Below, piece after piece: positions 35,341 through 47,163 of a stretch of 64,000 nt of DNA (its first letter is position 1; each line of letters opens with the position of its first letter). The stretch covers positions 1 to 64,000 of the forward strand of contig MU864032.1 of the NCBI GenBank assembly GCA_033296885.1. Reading direction: 5' to 3'. The DNA is from Triangularia verruculosa (Eukaryota; Ascomycota; Sordariomycetes; Sordariales; Podosporaceae). The position numbers and the translations under genes were made by a program. The notes beneath the pieces are model-generated. The model worked only from the letters and a program-made list of their open reading frames with translations, was not told the DNA's origin and searched no databases.

Positions 35341-37361
35341 GGTGATGACAAACAGAAGTTATCGCACTAAAACTTGTTTTTTGGTAGGAGGGAAGCGGAG
35401 ATGAAGGACCGGCCGAGCGGTTGTAAAGAATGTGTAAATGCCGAAAGAGCGGAACGAAACGAAGAGTTCACAGAACTGAAAAGACTGAACAAAACAAGGA
35501 AGAGAGCGAATAACTGCTGAATGGAATGAGGAAGGAAAGGGAAGAGACAAAGCGGATGGGAGATGTGAGGTTATATAGAACGAGGCAGACTCCTTCCTGT
35601 CAATGATGGGATGGCACCAGCCAGGGCCAGGGAAAGGAGAGAGTGAGCACGCCCCTAATGGCGATCATACCGGTGCTGGGACTGGGAATTCGGTAGTCCA
35701 GCATGATGGGGAACTGGCGACGACAAGGCCCAATATGGGATGATAAAGCCGTGCTCCATCTCGAAGGGGACGTCGCTTGCGTCGCAGGACGGCGGTTGAG
35801 GTGAAGGGTGCTGCCAAGACGCTCCTTGAGCCTCCTTGGCGTTGGGGGGCCCCGGCGGCCAGGTCACACCGTTGCTCAGATCCCCGGCAGGTACCGTGCC
35901 CCTGGGCGTCTGAAGTCTGTACCGGGGTCAGGATTCACGGGATCCGAGGTGAGGATTAGGATGAAGGGGTGGGAGAATCAGGCCCGCTCCACATTTGATG
36001 TCGTTACCGGTTGCTGGTGATCCAGGTTAGATGGTCGAATCTCACCGTATTCAAGCTCAATGGTGGAGTGTTTTGTAAATTGGCATCGAGGCGATGGTAA
36101 GTCATCTTGCTGAGCCGTCTCTCGTATTTCTGCCTGTATATTGTTAAGCGAGCATGGTGGTGAGGGGGTCACTGAGATGGTCGGTTCCGTTGGCCTTGAG
36201 GTTCCCGGGCGCTTCCAGGTACTCCGTAGTCAGTACTCCGTAGGAACACGGCGACGGGATACAGGAATTGAAGTTTCATGAAGGCGCCTGGTGTTGTTTC
36301 CCGTCGCTGAAGAAACGGAGCTTTGTTTCCTCGTGGTCGGGGGTGCATCATGGGTTTGACGTGGCACCAGTTTCAATTTTGGCGGTGGTTGGTGCGCGGC
36401 TGGAGTTGCACTTCGCAAATGATCCACAGCTTTGACCCGAGTTCAAGGTTCAGGTTCAGGTTGGTGGATTGCGAGTCTTGACGCCGTTCTGTCTGCCCCA
36501 GAAGGAGCCCGGCCCGACTGGCGCCATTAAGGTGCCTGCTCTGGGCATCGGGTCCCCTCCGGGCAACTGGCTACCTAAGGTGGACCCTGGCCTTGGTCAT
36601 CAGATTTGGTTCCGTCGTCACTCCTGACGATGCTTGAACCGTGTTTGTCTTCCAATGGATGCAAAGCATTCTAGATTACAGGCTGCCTTTTCGAGGCTTC
36701 AATGGCAGAGTGACGGTGAGGCGCACTGTCGGTTCAGGCGATGGAGCGCTAAGCTTCTAGAATCTCGGTTCGGATGGTGCTCGCTACGGTTTCCGCGCTG
36801 GTGATCTGAACCCCTGTCAGCCACTCAAATCGAGGCGCTAGAGCCGATCGGATCCGATCAAACAAACTGCCCCTGGGTTGTGAGACAGACCCGAGACGTC
36901 ATGCCAAAACTTAACCTCAGCAATGCCAATCGTGAAGTCGGGTTGACAAAAGCGCTCGGGATTGCGCGCCGATGAGCCTGCTATCTTATCTTGGTGCATG
37001 CCTCATCCTATCTCATCCACTAGGTATCCACAGCAGTTCGTCTGATCTTGAGCTTGATGATGCAACATACCTGTCAGTTCTCATACCTATTGACAATAAA
37101 CCTTGTCGCTGAAACTAGGATATTTTAGCCAAAAAGCATGATCAATCCCCAATTCCATCTGTTTTGTTACTTGGATGTCTTCCTTGTTCAAGATGTCCAT
37201 ATGATAACCAACGCATTGTGCATAGCTGATCATAATCGACTTCCAATATCACGGTATCTGCATACATACTCTCGGTCATGATAGCTTCTCCCACCCCAAC
37301 AATCCAAACTTCAACTGACTCACCCATGGCATGTGATAATATCTTGGATCTTTCTGTCACA
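35341..37361. other. Two-kilobase intergenic region
   Basis: No gene is supported. It includes the promoter of the Asn/Gly-rich protein gene (CT/GA-rich near 35500-35570) and a TACTCCGTAGTCAGTACTCCGTA direct repeat near 36219-36243. The rest looks like ordinary spacer. Confidence 0.5.
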
Positions 37362-38576
37362 TCAAATTAGCATCGTCTCTCCCCCACCACCCAACCCAAC
37401 CCAACGTAAACTCACCAGATTACTCTTCACCCTCTCCAGCACCTCCAACCCCTCTTCCACCACATTCCCGTTTCCCTCCCCCTCCCCCACCGGCATCACC
37501 CCCTCAACGGCAAAATACCTCTTATCAAACCCCTCAAACTCCTTCCCCCTCCCCCACCCCTCCGCCCTCTTCCACCCTCCCTCAGAAGGCAAATCAACCA
37601 AAACCCAAACCTCCTCCAACCTCCCAAACCTCTCTATCAACCTCCCCACACACCTACTGCAGAAACCAGGCCTCCCCCCTCCTCTCATCCCCATCCAGCC
37701 CACCGGACACCGCCTATCATGCTGGAAAGGCCCCGGACTCGGCAGCTCCCAGCCGGAGCCATACCTAACCGCAAACTTCCTCGCCGCGGTGAAGATAAAA
37801 TGGTTCCCGTCCGTGTAATCCAGCATCCGTCTCACCTCGTCACAACTCGCGGTCGCCGATGTTAAAGAAATCAAATCTCGATGCAAGTCCAACGACAAAT
37901 CAACTGACTTTCCTGGGGCGATGAGAAAAGACGGTTTGTGAGCGGGACTTCGCAGGATGGTCCGGGAGCAGCTGAAGGGGGGGCAAAGGTTGTTGCGGAG
38001 GATGGCTGCGCGGGAGGCGCGGCAGGTGATCAGGAGGTGAAAGAGGTTGAGGGCGAAGGAGTGCCGGGTGGGGACGAGGTCGAGGTCGTTGGATAGCCAG
38101 GGGGTGGAGAGCTGGTAGGGGGCGGCGATGAAGGGAGGGGGGTGGTCGTTGGGGTTTAGGGGGAGGAGGTGGAGGAGGGTTGGTTGTAGGAGGAAGTGGA
38201 TTCCTGGACGCGAGGTTGGTGCCGAGAAGAGGGCGGCGGCGTGGTCCCAGATGAGATTTTGGAGTTCACCGGGAAACAGAGAAAATTGAGGGAATTCAGG
38301 GGGTGATGGTTTTGGGTCTGGTGGTGATCCGGGAGATCCGGATGATGACGACGATGATGATGATAATGATGATGGTGAGGATAACAAAGGTGGTGAGGAT
38401 GGAGGTGTTGCTGGGTCGTGATATCTTGGCTGATTGTGAGCTGGGCTTTCCCGGCGTCGGATCTCCATGATGTGGGCTAATCTGTCACGGTTTGCAGCAG
38501 GATGTGATGATGTTCTTTGGTGAATGTCTAGGGTTGATGCAAAGTCATCTTGGATGATGTCCATGATGGAGGACAT
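37362..38576 (-). CDS. 2EXR-domain protein
   Basis: Single-exon frame of 404 aa. The first ~90 residues are disordered (Ser/Pro-rich with a run of serines and a PSSPPLLSS stretch). At ~95-110 the sequence FPQFSLFPGELQNLIWDHA matches the opening of the 2EXR domain, a fungal family named for two E-x-R motifs, which is widespread and uncharacterised; here the second E-x-R is less clear. A GFCSRCVGRL motif lies in the C-terminal half. The ATG at 38576 is used; a second ATG four codons later is equally possible. No function is proposed. Confidence 0.8.
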   Translation of the reverse strand: MSSIMDIIQDDFASTLDIHQRTSSHPAANRDRLAHIMEIRRRESPAHNQPRYHDPATPPSSPPLLSSPSSLSSSSSSSSGSPGSPPDPKPSPPEFPQFSLFPGELQNLIWDHAAALFSAPTSRPGIHFLLQPTLLHLLPLNPNDHPPPFIAAPYQLSTPWLSNDLDLVPTRHSFALNLFHLLITCRASRAAILRNNLCPPFSCSRTILRSPAHKPSFLIAPGKSVDLSLDLHRDLISLTSATASCDEVRRMLDYTDGNHFIFTAARKFAVRYGSGWELPSPGPFQHDRRCPVGWMGMRGGGRPGFCSRCVGRLIERFGRLEEVWVLVDLPSEGGWKRAEGWGRGKEFEGFDKRYFAVEGVMPVGEGEGNGNVVEEGLEVLERVKSNLVSLRWVGLGGGGETMLI

Positions 38577-39323
38577 GCTGATTTGTTATCAGTGTTGCAC
38601 CCTACCTACAGTGTGAGCAGAATGGCCTGTGATTGGCTGGTTTGCAGATGACGAAAGATGATCGCGATCGACCCCGGGCCACCGCCGAGAAAGATCCAAT
38701 ATAGCAAGGGCACTCTGGAGAGTTAATTACTCGTTACTTTTCATTTTTGCTCTAGAAATAGTACGACATGGCTACGTTGCAGATGTCTGTGTGCGGACAA
38801 AGAAATCTTGTGTCAATGGCCTCTCATAATGACCACAATGCGCAACCCTGACTCGAGTTGCATCAATGAAAGACTGCGCCAAAATGTTCTATGCAGGTCA
38901 CCCTGACCCTGGGTTTACTTTCATAGATTTCTGCTTTGGCGGGTGTATGCTTGGTAATTTTGTTGATGCCATCACGAAACTTTAACTCATTTCACAGGTT
39001 TTGATGCACAAGATACCTACCGTAGGTATACTTCAAGCTGAAATCCGCAGCTATCAACCAAAAGCTCTCTGACTAGAGCTGATTACACATGAAATCTATG
39101 GTAGAGAAAAAGAAACGTAGCTTGAAGTTAATCGAATTTAGCTTCTAAGCCCTGCATCTATCTTTCTGAATAAACTCTAGTTCTAGTGGCGTTGAATTAA
39201 TGCTGTCAGTTTTGTCTCCGTATCTTCCAATCTCAACCTCCACTGATATGCCAAACCCTGAGGGAGATTACTAGGCAATAGACTTTGGCTCAGTGAGAGT
39301 TGAGCGAAACCTTAAGATACAGC
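38577..39323. other. Intergenic region
   Basis: About 750 bp between divergent genes, moderately AT-rich near the plus-strand gene. Nothing recognisable. Confidence 0.5.
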
Positions 39324-40451
39324 ATGTATATATTCTCGCTTTTCCGTTCACAAGAATCTAGTAGGCACTGTATGTCATCTCATGCTCGCCCAGCTATCAA
39401 TCACGTACTTGTCCAACCTCGCCCCAGCAAAGCACCAATGGCCACCAATCAGGAAGATTCGAACAAATTCACCACAGTCGATAACCTGAAAAGGTTTCTG
39501 ACCAGCCTTCTTCCCGACACAGAGGATTCCAAAGGCTTCGTTTGGGAGCCCTGTCGGGCTCAACATTCTCATGAAATCTGCGAAAGGTACCCTCGCGCCT
39601 GCGCCCGCGAGCGCCTCATCCAGCTGGCCGCCAACGCCTCCGGCCGACCATATGATTCCTTTGCTTCCTGGCGCTCCGCATCGATGGACTGCACTCATGT
39701 GTGGGCCAAAACCGTCTTCCGCATCGCCCTATACGAAAAGCCTTTTGTTGGGACCATATATCAGTCGGCCATAGACTGCCAAGGCGATCTCGACCGTCCT
39801 GCCCCTAGCCTGAAGCTTCTGAGTGAAATAAGGAGCCAGTACCGAGCCCGTCAGCCAAAGGGCCGATCACAAAATATCTTTCTGACAGGCAAGGTGATCT
39901 TTCTCGCCGACTTGGAGAAAAGGCTCATAGAAGAACTAGGCGCGGCTATGGAATCCCTTGATGATCTCCGGCAGATCGTGGGATTACTGAGGGCTCTCCA
40001 CAACTATGCCAAAGAGAGAATACACAAAAAAGTCAGGGGGCTCGAGATGGATGAATCAATGCTTAAGAAAGTAAGGCTCATGATGATGATGGAGGATAGG
40101 GGTTCAGATACTAGGGCAAACCGAGTCGTGGGGCCCTTCATGGAGAGAAACAAGTCGGAGTGGGAGACGCTACATGACAATAAGGTGTTCAAAGAACACG
40201 AGAGAACCTGCCTGTGGTTGGAGTCCCATGTTATCAAACCACTGGAAGAGGCCTTGAAGGAATGGGATAGAATTATCCGGGTTTATGGGAGGAAGTTGAA
40301 AGAGGTGAGAGGGTTGAAGCGAAGGTGTTGGGAAATGCGGCAGAAAGCGGCGAGGGAATCAAGGTGTGATGACCCATTAATGATTTTTCACGAGGCCTCG
40401 TTCATGTTCAGAACAGTCAACATCGTATCTCCACGGCCTCCAGAGTTATGA
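39324..40451 (+). CDS. Hypothetical protein
   Basis: An open frame of 375 aa from the first ATG. In-frame ATGs also occur at 39372 and 39438; the last one has the best context (CACCAATGG) and would give 337 aa. The protein has a Cys/His-containing N-terminal half (HSHEICERYPRACARER) and a long, charged, probably helical C-terminal half (DLEKRLIEELGAAMESLDDL, KEWDRIIRVYGRKLKEVRGL). No known domain is recognised. No intron or targeting signal is clear. It could be a lineage-specific protein. Confidence 0.65.
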   Translation: MYIFSLFRSQESSRHCMSSHARPAINHVLVQPRPSKAPMATNQEDSNKFTTVDNLKRFLTSLLPDTEDSKGFVWEPCRAQHSHEICERYPRACARERLIQLAANASGRPYDSFASWRSASMDCTHVWAKTVFRIALYEKPFVGTIYQSAIDCQGDLDRPAPSLKLLSEIRSQYRARQPKGRSQNIFLTGKVIFLADLEKRLIEELGAAMESLDDLRQIVGLLRALHNYAKERIHKKVRGLEMDESMLKKVRLMMMMEDRGSDTRANRVVGPFMERNKSEWETLHDNKVFKEHERTCLWLESHVIKPLEEALKEWDRIIRVYGRKLKEVRGLKRRCWEMRQKAARESRCDDPLMIFHEASFMFRTVNIVSPRPPEL

Positions 40452-40900
40452 TCATAGTGGTCGTCAGTTGTTGTGGCATGGAGACTAAACCCACTATGGA
40501 TTGCCTCGGCTAATGCTCCCTCGGATGGGGCACCGGAAGAGAACGGGAGAGGGACAGAAAGTCCCAGAGACTTCTGCATGACCAAGACACCAGAGATGGG
40601 AAAATTCCAATGGTATTGCGCAAAATCCTAGGACAAAATCCGATATTCAGAAATCCTAGAGGAGAAAATGCATCCCTTCTCTTGGTCAACGAGAGTCCCC
40701 GAACGCCGCCAAAAAAGACCGCACGACCCGAGAAGCACCCGATAGTCGGCAACATGTACCCGGCCCAGCCATCATCATGATCATCATCTCCTCCGCCCGC
40801 GAAGCGCCAGAGCGATAGGGCGTCTGGCATCTAGATATTCTTCTCGTCTCGACCGCCCACGCCCGGCTCGTTCATTTCGTTCGTTCCGTCAGAGGGCTTT

Positions 40901-41427
40901 TTACCTGGTTCTCTTGAACCACTTGCTCGAGCCCGCAATGGCGACCGTCTGATCCATGATCCACTCTCCCATACCGAGATACTTGTATGTAAACTTGCGG
41001 AAAGCGTCGTTTTCATCGGAACCAATCTGATCGGCTTGGAAACTGTGGGTTCGAATCGTCAGTACCGATACTCGTGGTATTCGAGGAAACTCGAATTTCG
41101 GCAATCTCGACCGTCGAAGGAAAGCGGACGGCACTACTCACGTCAAGCCGGTCGAACGCTTCACTCCCGCGAGAATGGCGGAAACTGGGTACATCAGGTT
41201 AGCCATCACAGAGCCCAACACGAAGTCGAAGGGAGCCGACAGGAACTCACCGAGCACAGCATCAAAGGCATAATGGGTTAAACGTGCCAGCTTTGACCAG
41301 AGGCCCAACGTCAGTAAATCGAGGAGCTGGAAGATGGCAAACTTCTTAGACTCGGAAAGCGACACGGAGACCGCCGAGCAGAAACGAGGCGGCGATGGCA
41401 CTCGGATGGGGGACGAAGACTCACCAT
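40901..41427 (-). CDS. DUF1748 family small protein
   Basis: Four exons (41427-41425, 41344-41251, 41184-41142, 41042-40901) give 93 aa. The sequence reads LARLTHYAFDAVL, then VSAILAGVKRSTGLT, and ends with YLGMGEWIMDQTVAIAGSSKWF, which matches the DUF1748 family of small conserved fungal membrane-associated proteins. The body of the protein has no internal Met near the start, so the initiator must come from the upstream exon; an ATG directly followed by GTGAGT provides it, making a one-codon first coding exon. Introns are 80, 66 and 99 nt. The molecular role is unknown. Codon context and splice sites all agree. Confidence 0.85.
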
Positions 41428-42786
41428 GGTGAATAGAGCTATCGTCGAAACCGAATCGATCGAGATATATGGTGCTTTTCGCAAAAAACAAAAAAATCGA
41501 AGAAAAACAGATTCGTCAAATATTGGCCGGCGGACGGTTTCAAGACGAATGTCGAGAAGGCGGTGGCGGTGATGCGGTCTGTCAGGTCTGTCGGTATGGA
41601 AATCGTTAGCGGGGGGTCGGGCGATCATTCAGAAGCAAGCGACCACGCCAGCACCAGCAGCAGTTGAGGTTCCAGCCACCAAGCATGTGCCCGTGCGCAC
41701 CCCGTTTCCGAATCTCGAGCTTGGACCACTTTCCACCTCAGGCAGCAAGGATGCACGTGCGGAGTCACGATGAAAAACAGCCTTCAGCGATTGGTTGACA
41801 TTCTCTGTGTCACCCAAACGACAGCACGGCACCACCCCGCCACCAATAGCTCTCACCGCCCGTCAGAAAGCGGGGCATTCTCATGAGAAACCCCCGCGTC
41901 GCTGGGCTCATCTGGTGCGGGGTCTTGGCACGACCTAACACACGGCGATGCGATGGGAGTTTCTTAAAGCTGTGATGGACACAAGAGATGCTACATGCAT
42001 AATAGTGTAGGGATCAATTTAGGGAAACCCGATCTCGGTGCTTCGTATCTTCACCATGCACGACCAATGCAAGCCACCGCGATAGGTTGCTGGGCAGGAC
42101 AAGGAGGGGGGGAGAGGAAGAGGGGCCGGCCGACACAGCGACAGGTACCTAACCGCCCACATCCATCAATCCACATTGGAGGACATCCAACATCCACTAT
42201 CCAGGGAGGAGAGGGGTGCGTGGGGCTTTGGCAAGAGCTGAGTGGGATTGTGTTGGGAAGAGCTTTTGGGGGGGAAGCTTCCCCTCCATGTCCGAAGGAA
42301 GGCAAGTTTGGCTGGGCTTTGGTTGAACCGCATCTGTGTTTTTTTTTTTCGCGCAGAACTTCTAGAGCTAGAACCAAACCCAATTCCCTCAACTTTCAAC
42401 TCTCCCTCTCTTCCCATCTCCCTCCCTCTCTTCCCACCTGCTCGACCACTCTCGACATCGCATTGTTAAGAGGTTAGTTTGTCTCTTCTGTCACGATCCC
42501 CATTCCCGTTGGCTCTCGGGCGCTGCGGCGTCAGCACCGTCCGGTGTTCCGTTATCGCTGCAATCCGATCCTGGGCCAGAGGCAGCCTTTTCGCCAGCTC
42601 TCCGGCCGGAACGGAACTCGAGCTTTTGGAGCAACCAGTTCCTGTCTCAACACTTCCCGGCCTTTATTTCCCCCCTCTCATCAAATTCCTCCATTACCTA
42701 GGTCTTGGGCTGGGCTGACAGAAATCATCTTCAGGAATCTTTAGCAGTCCGACCTCTATTCACTCCCTCTCCTACCATCCTTCAAC
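41428..42786. other. Divergent spacer with pyruvate kinase promoter
   Basis: About 1.36 kb between the DUF1748 and pyruvate kinase genes. The 42330-42480 part has a T9 run and long CT-rich tracts, and CT-rich sequence continues to the ATG, as is typical of strongly expressed fungal glycolytic genes. A leader intron is possible but cannot be fixed from sequence alone. Confidence 0.5.
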
Positions 42787-44730
42787 ATGGTCAACACGGC
42801 TCTCGACCACCTCAACTTGGGGGGCAAGATCGAATGGCTCTCGCAGCTCGATACCGCGTTCCAGCCTGCCCGCAACTTCCGCCGCACATCCATCATCTGC
42901 ACCATTGGCCCCAAGACCAACTCGGTTGAGGCCATCAACAAGCTCCGCGAGAGTGGCCTTAACGTGGTGCGCATGAACTTCTCCCACGGTAGCTACGAGT
43001 ACCACCGTACGTTCCCTGCTCCATCCATGCTTCAATGATGCACCTTGGTGGAGGTCGCGAGGTCCGCTCAGGTCCAGCTTTCCCTGGCTCCACCCAGCGC
43101 GACCCGCAGCACCACCACCAGGCCATCATAGACAGCTTGGCACAAAGTCTCGTCTTGCTGAGATCGTCGGTGTTAACAAACCCTTCGTCCAACAGAGACT
43201 GTCATTGACAATGCTCGCGCTGCCGAGAAGGCCCAGAAGGGTCGCCAGGTCGCCATTGCGCTCGACACCAAGGGCCCCGAGATCCGTACCGGCAACACGG
43301 TTGGCGATGCCGATCTCCCCATCTCCGCCGGTGCCATTCTGAACATCACCACCGATGACCAATATGCCAGCTCCTGCACCACTGAGAACATGTAAGCTTG
43401 CAGCAATTCCTACCCCATACACCCCCGCCACTGACACCGGACTCAGGTACGTCGACTACAAGAACATCACCAAGGTCATCTCCCCAGGCCGCATCATTTA
43501 CGTCGACGACGGTGTCTTGGCGTTTGACGTGCTCGAGATCGTCGATGATAAGACCATCAAGGTCAAGGCGCGCAACAATGGCTTCATCTCTTCCCGCAAG
43601 GGCGTCAACTTGCCCAACACCGATGTCGACTTGCCTGCTCTCTCTGAGAAGGACAAGGCCGATCTCCGGTTCGGCGTGAAGAACAACATCGACATGGTCT
43701 TTGCTTGTACGTACCGTCCTAACGTTTGAGGAGGTGTTCCTGTGCTAATCATATTTCCCACAGCCTTCATCCGCAGAGGTCAGGATATCAAGGACATTCG
43801 CGATGTCCTTGGCGAGGAGGGCAAGCACATCCAGATCATTGCCAAGATCGAGAACAGACAAGGTCTCAACAACTTTGCCGAGATTCTCGAAGAGACCGAC
43901 GGTGTCATGGTTGCCCGTGGTGATCTTGGTATCGAGATCCCCGCCGCCGAAGTCTTCGCCGCCCAGAAGAAGATCATTGCCATGTGCAACATTGCCGGCA
44001 AGCCCGTCATTTGCGCCACGCAGATGCTCGAGTCTATGATCAAGAACCCCAGGCCGACCAGAGCCGAGATTAGCGACGTTGGCAACGCAGTTACTGACGG
44101 CGCCGACTGTGTCATGGTGAGTTTTGGCCGCTAATACTATCATAAGAGTCCAGGTGCTAACGTTCTTCTTAGCTTTCCGGTGAGACGGCCAAGGGTGACT
44201 ACCCCAATGAGGCTGTCCGTGAGATGAGCGAGGCCTGCCTCAAGGCCGAGAACACCATCCCATACGTCAGCCACTTCGAGGAGCTGTGCGCCCTTGTCAA
44301 GCGCCCCGTCTCCATTGTCGAGTCTTGCGCCATGGCTGCTGTTCGGACATCTCTCGACCTCAATGCCGCTGCCATTTTTGTTCTTTCCACCTCGGGTGTC
44401 TCTGCCCGCCTCATCTCCAAGTACCGCCCTGTCTGCCCCATCATCATGATCACTAGGAACGCGTCCGCCTCGAGATATGCCCACTTGTACCGTGGTGTAT
44501 ACCCATTCTCGTTCCCAGAGGCCAAGCCCGACTTTAGCAAAGTCAACTGGCAAGAGGATGTGGACCGCCGTATCAAGTGGGGTCTTACCCACGCTATTGA
44601 CTTGGGTGTTCTCAACGAGGGCGAGACGGTGGTGGTTGTCCAGGGCTGGAAGGGCGGCATGGGCAACACAAACACTCTGCGTATCGTTAAGGCCGATGTG
44701 GACCACCTCGGCATTGGCCAGCTGGAGTAA
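42787..44730 (+). CDS. pyk: Pyruvate kinase
   Basis: Final glycolytic step in the cytosol: phosphoenolpyruvate plus ADP to pyruvate plus ATP. Five exons (42787-43006, 43196-43391, 43447-43706, 43764-44116, 44173-44730) give 528 aa, the usual length for fungal pyruvate kinase. Family motifs are intact: SIICTIGPKTNS, VVRMNFSHG, ALDTKGPEIRTG, IIAKIEN, VMVARGDLGIEIP, KPVICATQMLESM and PTRAEISDVGNAV. The C-terminal regulatory domain is complete (ending GIGQLE). All junctions are GT-AG with consistent phases. The ATG follows TTCAACATGG. No oddities; probably the only copy and therefore essential on sugar (inference). Confidence 0.98.
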
Positions 44731-45587
44731 ACAAGGGAAATTTTGGGCCGGCGTATTATGATGGGATGGCATATGATTTTCTTACCTAGTTTGTCGTTTC
44801 TGCGGAAAGAGGCTGGTTACGCCTCCAATAGATTCATGACCACACTTGCTATTTCCCTGTTCGAATTGATAATTTCCACATTATCCCGGTGAGATGAGAG
44901 CGGACCCCCGGGGGTGACCATGCATGAGAGCTCCACGACGAGGCTGTCCCGGACTCTCGGCCATTGGCCCCCACGCAAGCGGAGAGCAGCCTCTGGCTTC
45001 GTGGAGCTTGCTTCCTTGTACAACCATACGAGAAATCCCTCATAGCGCCAGTGATTTGGTGATAAAATGCATCGATGGCAACAATGGGCCCCGCGTTCGA
45101 TTCGCTGCTGGCGCAGCACAGTCATGTACCTAGTGGAGTCATCTTCACATTCTCACACTCTTCTTTGACCTTGCTTTTTTGCTTTGAGCCGGCCAGCCAT
45201 CCACCTACCCATAGAGTATATACAACATGCGAGAGCTTTCCAGGAAATAGAGACCTTTTTGCGAACTTGAAGTAAGGCAAAGTGCTGTTTCACATTGTGT
45301 CTTTGCCTGGCATGGTATCTTTCTACGATTCAACAAGCGTCTACCAATGCCTTCCATGGTAATTAGTAAAGGAAACAATGTGCTATTGTTGTGATGACTG
45401 GAGTGATAACAAGGGCTTTCTGGGTGATTTTTTTCATTGTTGGGTCGGGTAAGAGAGTGAGACGAGGTGTGGATGTATACCTAGGTATCTATAAAGGTAT
45501 CGGCTATGTCTTCAACTGATGATCCGGTTATCGTAAACTCCGCTCTTTTCTTCAGTGGATAGCAACCTATTTCTCAAGCTTTTCAGG
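44731..45587. other. Intergenic region
   Basis: About 860 bp with no gene. Includes the pyruvate kinase 3' region and an AT-rich stretch with TACCTAGGTA at 45479 upstream of the next gene. Confidence 0.5.
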
Positions 45588-46836
45588 ATGGTTAACAGTC
45601 TCGTCCTCCGCCGCCGCTCGTCTGAACCTGACAGAGACCATGGCCGGGGGAAGGTCGGGGAAGATGATGATGATGGCGACAGAGAAAAGGATCCCCGCCC
45701 GGTGAAACGGAGGAGAGTTGGTTCGCTGCATTGCGCGTCACGACGTTTAGGAGCAGATAATTTGCAGTGTTCTGTTCGGTCGGTGACGACGATGAGACAA
45801 ATGCGACGACGTCAAGGGGGGAATGGAGCCGTGGCGGCGAGGAAGAAATCCGTACCCACAGATTCAGCGAGATGTTACTACTCGGAGAGATTGGTGTTGC
45901 TACCGGGTTGTTCGGATTGTTCCACGATGAGTCTTCATACACCACCGACATCGCCGATCACCAGGTCTTTGAGTCGCCAGGGACTGGTTAGTTCATCAGT
46001 GAAGGGCAGGAGAGGGGGGGAACGACAGCCGCCGCTGAGGAAGTTGCTCCCGAAGATTGGATTTGACTGGGCGGTGTGTGAAGCGAGGAATAGACATACA
46101 CGCAAGGTCGAGAGGAGACTCGCTGGACTAGAAGGAAGGGAGAGGAGGGCTATGTTGAGGGGTTTAAGCACTTTTTTTTCCGGTGATGGGAGGGAGTTGG
46201 ATAAAAAGGGGGTGGAAAGGGGGTTGGTGAAGGTTTTTGAGGGGGCGTTGGGGGTTCTGAGGGGTGATGAGATGGTAAGCCCGCTTCCCACTGCTGAGCA
46301 CGACAAGTGTTGATGACAGAAAACAGAAAATGCGCGGGTTGAAAGACCAAAGTCTCTTCTGGGAGGAGGTAATCAGCCATTCTCCCTCAGCCTGGTTTAG
46401 TCGTGGGGAAATCACCGGGGAGATGATCTACGGTTTGGTGCTGTTGACTGTTGAAGCGAGGCTCTGGGATAAGGAGCACGGGGTGAAGATTGGGTGGATG
46501 AATACTGCTAGGGAGAGGAGTAGGGTGGTTAAGGTTGTGGATGAGTTTATTGAATGGTTGGAGGAGAATGAAGACGAGGGGGTGAAGAAGGGGTATTTCG
46601 CCGGAATTGAAGGGGCTATTCATCTTGATTTCTTTGGGCGGAGAGAAGATAAGATGCTGGAGTTGTTTATGGCAGGATATCTGGCGGCGGACATGGAGGT
46701 CGATGTTGATTTTGAGGTGCTGTTGGCAGACGAATTGGGGGATTTGATGGCGAGGTTGGTGATTGATGCTGATGAGGAGATGGTGGATGTCGATTGGGAG
46801 GATTGGGAGTGGTGGTTGGATGAGGGAATTTGGTGA
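45588..46836 (+). CDS. Hypothetical basic/acidic protein
   Basis: Two exons (45588-46274, 46327-46836) with a 52-nt GT-AG intron give 398 aa. The N-terminal half is strongly basic (LVLRRRSSEP, PVKRRRVG, MRRRQGG), suggesting nuclear targeting, with a SLHTPPTSPITRSLS stretch that looks like a phosphorylation region. The C-terminal half is acidic and Trp-rich at the end (DWEDWEWWLDEG). No known domain is recognised. The ATG at 45588 is the first in the open frame. Confidence 0.65.
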
Positions 46837-47163
46837 ATGATGAGTGCCTGGCTCTGCTTGTGATGATTTATCACCATTCTAGAGCAACTGATACCTGTCG
46901 TGTCATCTCCCAGGCATTATATCTCAATTTCGATAATTATCTGGGAACAGTGCTACAAAATCGAACTCCTTAGGATAGGTAGGGTGGAGTTATCAAGTCG
47001 GCGACAGATAGGCAAGACTTTTCGGCCAAATGATGTTGATATTGACGATGTGTCTATCCAAACTACCTGTTACTCCTGAGAAAAGAATGCGCCATGCTCA
47101 TACCTAGGGTGCCCTTGTTTCATTAGGTAGGCAACATGTATCCCTACTTTTTACGTAGAAACT

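Noticed and set aside
41046..41058. GGTTCGAATC box B-like string suggesting a tRNA
   Set aside because: No matching D-arm, anticodon stem or acceptor stem nearby; it lies in an intron of the DUF1748 gene.
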